From assembly GCA_016946835.1 (NCBI GenBank), contig JACVTC010000153.1, positions 1-25,000 on the forward strand: DNA of 25,000 nucleotides, written 5' to 3'. The stretch comes from Neocallimastix lanati (nom. inval.) (taxonomy: Eukaryota; Neocallimastigomycota; Neocallimastigomycetes; Neocallimastigales; Neocallimastigaceae). The translations under genes and the position numbers were made by a program. Shown here in pieces: positions 18,200 to 25,000 of this stretch; the first letter of the stretch is position 1; every line of letters starts with the position of its first letter. The notes beneath the pieces were generated by a model. It had not been told where the DNA came from and did not search any database. It was given only the letters and a program-made list of their open reading frames with translations.

Positions 18200-19090
18200 G
18201 TCAAAAATATACCTACACTTTCTCACTATTCATGGACGAAAAAAGCACGGAGTTTAGCAGTACACAAGCACAATAATAAACTTCCTGGAGAAATAAGGAA
18301 GTTTTACTGGGAAAATATTCATTATTCAAGCACTCCTGCGATCAGATCTACAAAATACAAGAAATTTAAATTTGGTTTTAAAAAATTTATTCAACGTCTA
18401 TCACTTAAATATTCACAATTTTCTCTTGGATTTTTTTGGATTGGACGAATTAAATGTGGATTCAAATTTGATGTAAAAACGTATGTTAAAAGTAATCTAG
18501 TATCAGAAAATTGCCCAACATACTGCCCTTGTTGTGGTGAGAGTAACAGCATACCTAGTTTTACACACTGGATACTTTTATGTCCTAAATTTGAAGAATT
18601 TAGGCAACATTTCATTCCCTTTGTTGATGAAATTTTTATTAATTTTTCTCTAATTGTTCATGAGAAATCATTGAACATTCCTGATGATAAAGAGGAAGAT
18701 TTTGATGATAATATCAATTTTTACGTGCTGTGTCTCCTTCTTGGCGGAAATGCAGTATTTGAAATCTTAAAGATCGGCTCGGGGGAAAGAAGGCGATATA
18801 TTAATAATATTTTTCAATCACCTTCGAACGAGTCTTCTTTCCCGATTTCATATTTTGTGGGGCTTGCGGAATTCCTTACTAACGTTATGCCTATTGTGAT
18901 TGGTGATTTTTACACCATGATCGATTTGTATAGTGTTAGACCTACCGTTGTCAAGAGCGTCGACGTCGTAACGATAAGGCAAAGAAGAAATTCTGATACA
19001 GATTCGAATGATAATTTTCATCCACATGGAGTTATCTTCGATGAATGGGAAGAGTTAGAGGCCTTTTCGTCCTCGAATCTCATAACGTAG
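18200..19090 (+). pseudogene. LINE D ORF fragment, right part (CCHC knuckle and C-terminal domain)
   Basis: 297 codons including the stop, open throughout and in frame with 13052-13240. It carries HYSWTKKAR (A has KYTWTKESR), LGFFWIGRIKCGFKF, a knuckle with spacing C-x2-C-x10-H-x4-C (CPCC near 18526-18537, HW near 18570) and the C-terminal domain (LLLGG, YFVGLAEFLTNVMPI, KSVDVVTIR). It ends DEWEELEAFSSSNLIT, a terminus shared with remnant Z but not with A or E. Reverse transcriptase and endonuclease are missing through 5' truncation. No inactivating change is seen in what remains. Confidence 0.88.
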
Positions 19091-19182
19091 TTTTTTAATA
19101 TTATTATAAAAAAAAAATTTCATGTATTTAAACTTCATGTATTTTTTAAAAAAAAATATTATTAAATAAAGTTTATTCCTAG

Positions 19183-19222
<40 letters not shown>

Positions 19223-19224
<2 letters not shown>

Positions 19225-19336
19225 TGTTTTATTTTTTTTGTTTAATTTTTTATCTTTTTTTTTTTTTTTTTTTTTTATTTTATTACATGTATTTTATCAA
19301 ATATTTAATTAATAAAGATGAAACAAGTTTGCTGCC

Positions 19337-19372
<36 letters not shown>
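19223..19372 (+). mobile_element. 5'-truncated LINE copy F (A-type tail)
   Basis: About 117 bp of A-type 3' UTR (from about A position 11937, through CATGTATTTT and AATAAAG to GCTGCCGTT) plus a 33-A tail (19340-19372). Its last ~58 unique bases read the same as A. It lies between the poly(A) of D and the 5' end of G, with no other DNA. Confidence 0.9.
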
Positions 19373-19374
<2 letters not shown>

Positions 19375-22020
19375 CAATGATGTGGACTGTTTTTCCAGGT
19401 CCATGGAGGGTTGATGGAAAAGGAATAACCTATATCAGGTGTACTAATTACAGCTTTCTGTGATTCTGATGATAATCGATGGTTATCCTTTCTAAAGTGG
19501 CTTCTAGTACGAAGAGTGAAAACTGGAATACTGGAAGACTGTAGAAAGTGAACCTGATGTTTTATATTGTTTTAAACTGGATATGTAGTAACATTGAAGT
19601 TGTATAATTAATAATATCATGTAGTTTCTACATATTATCATTGTAATGAATCAATTGTATTTTTTTTACTTTAGCATTATTTTATATATGTATTTTTCTA
19701 TAGTATTATATAAGCACATATAACTATTGTAAAATTGAAATGTAGGAGAATGGTTCACTCCAAAGTTTGCACTTAAGACTTTATTTAACGGATGGGAATC
19801 TTTTTATAGTCTTTCTCTACTAATATTTTATTTACCTCTACATTTTAGTTTAGTTATGATTATTTTACAAAAAATTGTTACATACAACATGATTTTTTAA
19901 TCGATAAGAGAATCAAAAGTATAAAGATAAAAAAAAAAGAGAGAGCTATTATTCACAATAACAAAATAAATAAGTGTATTATTTTACTTAAATAATTATC
20001 TACTACTGAAAAAAGAAATTACTTCATATCATTTTAATTTTTTTTAATTTTTCTATATTTATATTTTTATATTGTTTATATATATATATATATTTTTTAT
20101 TTTATATTTATATTCCTTAGTTTTTAGTATTTTAGCTTATATTAGTTTCATTTTTTTATCAATTTATAAGTTATAGTTCATTATGGAAAAGATATTTCAT
20201 CGCTGTTATGGAACATCTATTGACAACACAAGGTTGATTTTTTTTTTCGGTGGTATACATTCATGGATCAATGTTAAATTGAAGGAATTTATTCATTCCT
20301 TAAGGATGCAAAGAATAATATTTTGTCAGTGAAAAGAATTACTAATTTCAATAATAGTTTCTTCAGGATAAAAAGTAAATACTCCTAATTTCAACCATGA
20401 AACATTTGAAAAAGTATTTGAAAAAGTAATATCAGGAGTAAAAATTTCATATTGTAGATGTTCCAAATACAATCATAAGGTTTCTTTTCAGTATTTAAAA
20501 CAGAATTTAATATCTAATAACACATCCAATAATACAAACTCAGCAAATCTCAGTTCAACTAACTTAGCAAATGTTATAAATGATAATCATGTACTCAGTG
20601 CTCCTAATATTCCTAATCTTAATTATCAAAATTCAATTTCACATTCTAACACAGGAAAGTTTTCATTTTGTCTTAGTTGGAATACCAATGGATGTAATTT
20701 TGTGAAAAGAGATAGTATTAAGTACTTCAATACAATTTTTAAACTATTATTCATATATTCTTCAGGAAACAGGTAATTGTACCAATGGTGCTAGAAATCC
20801 ATGTAAAGTAACACTTCCCAACTACAAATATTTCCAGAAAAGAATTGATCCAAATACGCCAGGTTGCAGAGGTTATCTTGGGTATTATGTCTCATGTTAA
20901 GAAGTACTTGAGCATAATTTCTTTACTCATCATGTTTCTTTAACAGCATGAAGTCTATGGCGCCACTCTAAGGTTCCTATAGACAATGTTTAGAATGTCC
21001 AGAAAAATTTATTGTCTTCAAAAGGTAAAACATATAAAATATAAATAAATTAAGGTTATAAATCTGCAAGTGATTCCAATGAATTTGTTAATATTGTTGA
21101 CTTGTATAATAGACTATGTGAATCAATTCATAAAAAATGTAATGAATTTAGGAAAAAAGAATATATATATTGAATTAAAATTGGATATTCGTTAGCTCTT
21201 AAAAAGGATAGTAGAAAAGCATGGAAATGACTAAAAAAAATACAAAAATAAATAAACCAAAGTATTAGCGATGAAGAAATTAGCGAAGCTATCTTATCTA
21301 CTATTAACTTTAAAGCTTGTGGTCCTGATGGTATTCCATTGGAATTCTTTAAAGCTTTGATTCCTGGTAAAGATGATTTAGAAAAATCAAGTGAAAATAA
21401 AAGTAATATTTCATTTAGCTAGTGTCTTAAAGCTTTAATAAATCGTATTTGATTTGGTGATTTTCCAAAATCATGGAATAATGAATTGTTCATTTTTATT
21501 CATAAAAAGGGGGATCCATCAGGTTGGTATAACTATTGTGACATCTCTCTAATCAATAATGGATTAAGAATTATAACAAAAATCATAACTAAAAGAGTCT
21601 CTAAATATAGAATTGATAAAGGATTTATAAGACCTAAACAATATAGATTTCGTAACCGAGAAAAATGTATAAGTCTTTACACTTCATTAAGAATTATATA
21701 GCAGAGACGAAAATTTGAAAATAAGGATACTTATCTTGCTTTTATGGACCTTAAAAAAGTATATGCCCTCTCACCAATTTTATTTAATTTGTTCATTAAT
21801 GATATCTTTAATAAATGTGATAAATATGGAATCTCTATTGGTGGTAAACTTTGTTGTGGAGGTCTTTTTGTAGATGATATTGTGTTATGTGCTTCAAGTA
21901 AGCGGGCTAGAAATAATGAAATGCAATTTGGTATCAATAAATGCTCAAGTTGAGTAGTACAAGGGGAAATTTCAAGATTTCTTAATAACAGTAACTCTAC
22001 CTTCTATCTTTTACCTAAAA
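19373..22020 (+). mobile_element. decayed LINE copy G with preserved 5' end
   Basis: Starts CCCAATGATG directly after F's poly(A), the same ten bases that begin element E. The ~810-nt leader is followed by a broken ORF from ATG 20183. Part of the leader (GGTTCACTCCAAAG near 19752) resembles the corresponding part of A's leader (GATTCACTCTAAAT near 7052), and the protein is closer to A than to E. Recognisable LINE sequence fades near 22020 (STFYL, equivalent to PTFYLAG of A). The 3' end and tail are lost. Confidence 0.85.
20183..22020 (+). pseudogene. LINE G ORF, multiply broken
   Basis: Recognisable pieces in order. An N-terminal domain (RCYGTSIDNTRLIFFFGG; A has RCHGIPMENTKLLFIRG) is followed by a frameshift near 20304 and then ILSVKRITNFNNSFFRIK. 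Next come an Asn/Ser-rich linker, endonuclease start LSWNTNG (about 20672) and a large deletion of most of the endonuclease. The reverse transcriptase pieces are GPDGIPLEFFKALIP (about 21320), SLINNGLRIITK and LSPILFNLFINDIF (about 21769). Between DLKKVY and LSPIL about 55 codons are missing. The catalytic FADD has become FVDD (GTA at 21871). Three Trp codons of A are TGA here (21171, 21228, 21450). It cannot encode a functional enzyme and is the oldest-looking member of the pile. Confidence 0.88.
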
Positions 22021-22254
22021 CCAACCACGTTGGGCATCACTTTTTAAGAAACAATCATTGTGGAATAAATCAAATTTTTATATGCAACTACCATAATATT
22101 TCTTTAATGCTTATAATATAATCAGAAAGAAATCCATAATAATATTTCTTTAAACAATATATAATTAGATAATATATATATATATATAATATTTATCTGA
22201 ATATTTTTCACATGTAATTGCTTAGTTCTAAGTCTTAAGTTTTTAAACTTTCTT

Positions 22255-22340
22255 ATATAGTAGTTTTACATATATGTATGTAAAACTATTATATAAAAAC
22301 TATGATCATGACCATATATATATATATGGTCATAATCATA
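22255..22340. repeat. two adjacent large palindromes
   Basis: Positions 22261-22288 form a 12-bp perfect inverted repeat (TAGTTTTACATA/TATGTAAAACTA, 4-nt loop) extendable outward with one mismatch. Positions 22301-22340 form a 40-bp near-perfect palindrome centred on TATATATATATA, with arms TATGATCATGACCA and TGGTCATAATCATA and one mismatch. They could extrude cruciforms or mark the ends of a small decayed DNA element. No coding sequence lies between them. Confidence 0.8.
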
Positions 22341-22366
22341 ATTCATAAAATATTTTATTAAAAATT

Positions 22367-22401
<35 letters not shown>

Positions 22402-22615
22402 TGGTCATAATTATAGGTCGTAATTAATATTGAAACTAATATATAATTATATGTATGTATATATTATTGAAATAAAAAATTAATAATAAATAGGTTAAGA
22501 ATTAAATTTGTCTATTTACAAGAATTAATCTTTTTTTTTTTTTTTATTATATTTTTCTGATATATTTTATACATTAGTTTAAATATATCAATAATAAATT
22601 ATAATATTAAATACT

Positions 22616-22618
22616 TAT

Positions 22619-22683
<65 letters not shown>

Positions 22684-22701
22684 TAATAATAATAATAAAA
22701 A

Positions 22702-22747
<46 letters not shown>
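22616..22747. repeat. (TAA)n microsatellite
   Basis: About 40 TAA units with occasional AAAATAA interruptions in the second half. It is ordinary trinucleotide slippage DNA, probably polymorphic between strains. Confidence 0.95.
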
Positions 22748-23678
22748 CAAATTTAAGTAGCTATATTTATTGAATAAATGAAAGTATTTAAATAAATAAA
22801 TACTATTCTATTGTAAATACAAATAATAGATTCTTTTTAAAGAATAATTGTAATAAAAATCTTATATATTGGTTGTGTCTTTTTTTTTTTTTTTTTTTAT
22901 GTAATAACAAATAAGATTTTAATACATAAAAAATAATTTTAATTAATTTAATTTAAAAGATTTAATTAAAATATTTTTATTTATCTTTCATTGTTTTTAT
23001 AAATGATAAAATTAAATAATAATTTATTTTATATTTAAAAAGAATAAGAATTTAATAACAATATAATTAAATTTCATTATAAATATGTATATTTGTTCAA
23101 CATTTAATTTAATGAGCAATTAAAAAAAAAAAAAAAAAAAAAAAAACAATTTTTTTATCTAAAGAAACAAAATATTTTATATAATTTAAGTAATAATAAA
23201 AGCATAATAATTAATTTTACAATTTTGAATTTTGAATTATTAACTGAAATCAATTTTGAAAAATAAGAACAAAAGCATTAATAATAGTAATTATAATAAA
23301 AATTGTTAGAATAATAGCCAATTAATAATAAAAGAATAAATATTTTATTATAGATAAAATATATTATTAGTTTAAAATTTAAATATATATAAGTATATAT
23401 ATAAATGTTTTAATAATACTAATAATAAAAAATTTTTTTTTTCTATATAAAGAATCCATATATATATATATATTGTTTTTTATTTTTATTTTTATTTTTT
23501 TATTTTTTTTTTTAAATGGAATAAATTATTAGCGATTTACCCAATAAAATAAAGAAAAATTCCTTTTTTAATAGGTAATATAAAAATAATAAAAAAGAAT
23601 TATCTTAATAAGAGCTTAAATATTTTATATCTTCATTTAAAATCGAATTTAAATTTTCCAAATAAAGAAAAAAAAAAA

Positions 23679-25000
23679 ATGTTAGCATTTAGTGATAATA
23701 AAAAAAATAATAATTCTGAAACATCAGAAATTATTAATGAAAAGAAAAATAATGTAGATAAGGATGAGAAAAAAAATGAAACAAATACAGAAGTAGAATT
23801 TGAGGTTGATGAAACTATTAATTTAATGAATGATAAATCTTTAAAAAAGACCGATATAATAAATGATCAAATTGCTACAGAAAATTTGACAGAAATTCCT
23901 TTAAATCATGATGATTTAAAAACAAATGTTGCTGAACCAATTAATGATATACCTAAAAATAATGAATTAACTATGAATAATGAGGAAAATAATAAAACTT
24001 CTATTACTAGTGTTGAAATAACACAATTAACTGCTATGAATAATTTAATTCCAAATTCTGATGATACCGTAAATTTAGGATTAGAAAATAAGAAATCCAA
24101 TGGATTGGATAATATAGTAAATACTAGGGAACACATCAGTAATGATAATAATGTTAATGTTAATTTTAAACAAAATAATGATGATAATAATATGGATGTT
24201 GAGAAAATTGTAGAGGATGACATTTCTCATAATAATAAAATAGCTGCAACTGATACTTTAGATATTGATAAAGTTAATGATATAAGAGATATAGGAAATA
24301 ATACTCTAAGTAATAATGAAGTTGAGGACAGTAGTACATCAGTAATGAAAACGGATGAACATATTATGATTAATAGAAATGAAATTTATGATAAACATAT
24401 TGTTGAAAAAATAACAAAAGTTAAAAATGCTATTGGAGATGATATTTCAGAACATATAAACATTTTAAAAGAGGAACAAGTTGATAATTTTGAACAAGAA
24501 CAAAGCCCAGTCGATGATTCAGAATTATCTAATTTAATAGGTAAAAAATCATTATCTTATCATGAAGATGCTTTAGTGGACGAATTATCAGATCAACCAG
24601 AAATGGAATATGAATCACCTACAGGGGAGTTAGAAGATAATAATGAAGACACAATTGTTAATGATGATTCAATGAATAATGAGAATAAATATGAATTTAA
24701 TGATGATGATTGTATAATGAGTGAGCCAGAAAATGAAAAATCTATTTTAAATGATCAATCGAGTAATAATATTGAAAATTCTGAGAAACCAAAACAAAAT
24801 TTTTTATTTAATTTTGGTGATACAGTGTATCCATCAAAAGCAGAAACTAATGAAATTCTTCATTCCTATTTGAATGTGGAGTCGAATATATCACCAACAA
24901 AGGATATACAACATCCTAATGTAAATATTTTAGAATTATCAGATATAATTCGTAATACATCTGAAAATGTAATAAAAAATAATATTAATATTAGCAATGA
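23679..25000 (+). CDS. acidic Asn/Asp/Glu-rich, probably disordered protein, 5' part (runs off window)
   Basis: An ATG at 23679 opens a frame of 440 codons with no stop before the window ends. An A-run (AAAAAAAAAATG) precedes it, as is common in AT-rich eukaryotes. The product is dominated by Asn, Asp, Glu, Ile and Lys and has few aromatic residues, no Cys cluster, no membrane segment and no domain I recognise. Short Asp/Asn runs and Ser/Thr next to acidic residues (casein-kinase-like contexts) suggest a long disordered region, possibly the N-terminal part of a larger nuclear or scaffold protein, but that is only composition-based. Codon use is strongly AT-ending, unlike the MscL-like gene, so expression is probably modest. 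The open length against this AT bias (TAA and TAG would be frequent by chance) is the evidence that it is real. Confidence 0.8.
   Translation, partial: MLAFSDNKKNNNSETSEIINEKKNNVDKDEKKNETNTEVEFEVDETINLMNDKSLKKTDIINDQIATENLTEIPLNHDDLKTNVAEPINDIPKNNELTMNNEENNKTSITSVEITQLTAMNNLIPNSDDTVNLGLENKKSNGLDNIVNTREHISNDNNVNVNFKQNNDDNNMDVEKIVEDDISHNNKIAATDTLDIDKVNDIRDIGNNTLSNNEVEDSSTSVMKTDEHIMINRNEIYDKHIVEKITKVKNAIGDDISEHINILKEEQVDNFEQEQSPVDDSELSNLIGKKSLSYHEDALVDELSDQPEMEYESPTGELEDNNEDTIVNDDSMNNENKYEFNDDDCIMSEPENEKSILNDQSSNNIENSEKPKQNFLFNFGDTVYPSKAETNEILHSYLNVESNISPTKDIQHPNVNILELSDIIRNTSENVIKNNINISN

Larger units (their letters stand above)
18185..19222 (+). mobile_element. LINE D, right half
   Basis: Continuation of the 5'-truncated element D after the nested E insertion: the ORF 3' part to TAG 19088-19090, a 95-nt 3' UTR with CATGTATTTT (19136-19145) and AATAAAG (19165-19171), and a 37-A tail (19186-19222). 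Truncated copy F follows without a spacer. Confidence 0.92.
22021..23678. other. AT-rich intergenic region with palindromes and microsatellites
   Basis: No gene is supportable. It holds two large palindromes (22255-22340), a TA run (about 22371-22397), the (TAA)n array, T- and A-runs (22881-22898, 23121-23146) and then the upstream region of the gene at 23679. Faint LINE G sequence may extend a little past 22020 but could not be followed. Confidence 0.75.

Overview
The window is extremely AT-rich eukaryotic DNA. It has long stretches of nearly pure A/T between genes, many homopolymer tracts, AT microsatellites and no bacterial operon organisation. Highly biased codons in the one clear host gene (GGT, AAG, GTT, CCA), Asn/Asp-rich protein sequence and abundant poly(A)-tailed LINE retrotransposons fit an anaerobic gut fungus (Neocallimastigomycota) best. 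A Dictyostelium-like protist cannot be excluded from sequence reading alone.

Layout. (1) Positions 1-5285 are A/T intergenic DNA with microsatellites, a 3 x 49 bp tandem repeat and one less AT-rich, structured island (about 2220-2530) that ends in an A-run. (2) 5286-5888 is an intact MscL-type mechanosensitive channel gene with an added C-terminal RanBP2-type zinc finger. (3) About 6483-22020 is a head-to-tail, same-strand pile of APE-type non-LTR retrotransposons (LINEs). Z is a 3' remnant. A is full length with an intact 1483-codon ORF. B and C are truncated A-type copies. D is 5'-truncated and split into two halves. E is full length with an intact 1387-codon ORF, sits inside D and is flanked by a perfect 15-bp target duplication. 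F is a truncated A-type tail. G is an old, decayed copy with its 5' end still present. (4) 22021-23678 is A/T intergenic DNA with large palindromes and a (TAA)n array. (5) From 23679 to the window end runs the 5' part of a long acidic, Asn/Asp/Glu-rich, probably disordered protein.

How the parts relate. Four of the LINE junctions are exactly 'poly(A) tail of one copy, then first base of the next copy', with no unique DNA between them. The whole pile lies on one strand. The most decayed copy (G) is at the downstream end, while near-identical A, B, C and F copies lie upstream of it. This resembles the nested Zepp LINE clusters of green algae and the centromere-associated Grem-LINE1 elements of Mucoromycota, so the locus could be a LINE-seeded heterochromatic or centromeric block; that is inference. 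The intact elements encode one polyprotein-like ORF: an N-terminal RRM-like domain (inferred), an APE/EEP endonuclease, a reverse transcriptase with an FADD active site, a CCHC knuckle and a conserved C-terminal domain I do not recognise. I see no RNase H domain. Both A and E look potentially autonomous.
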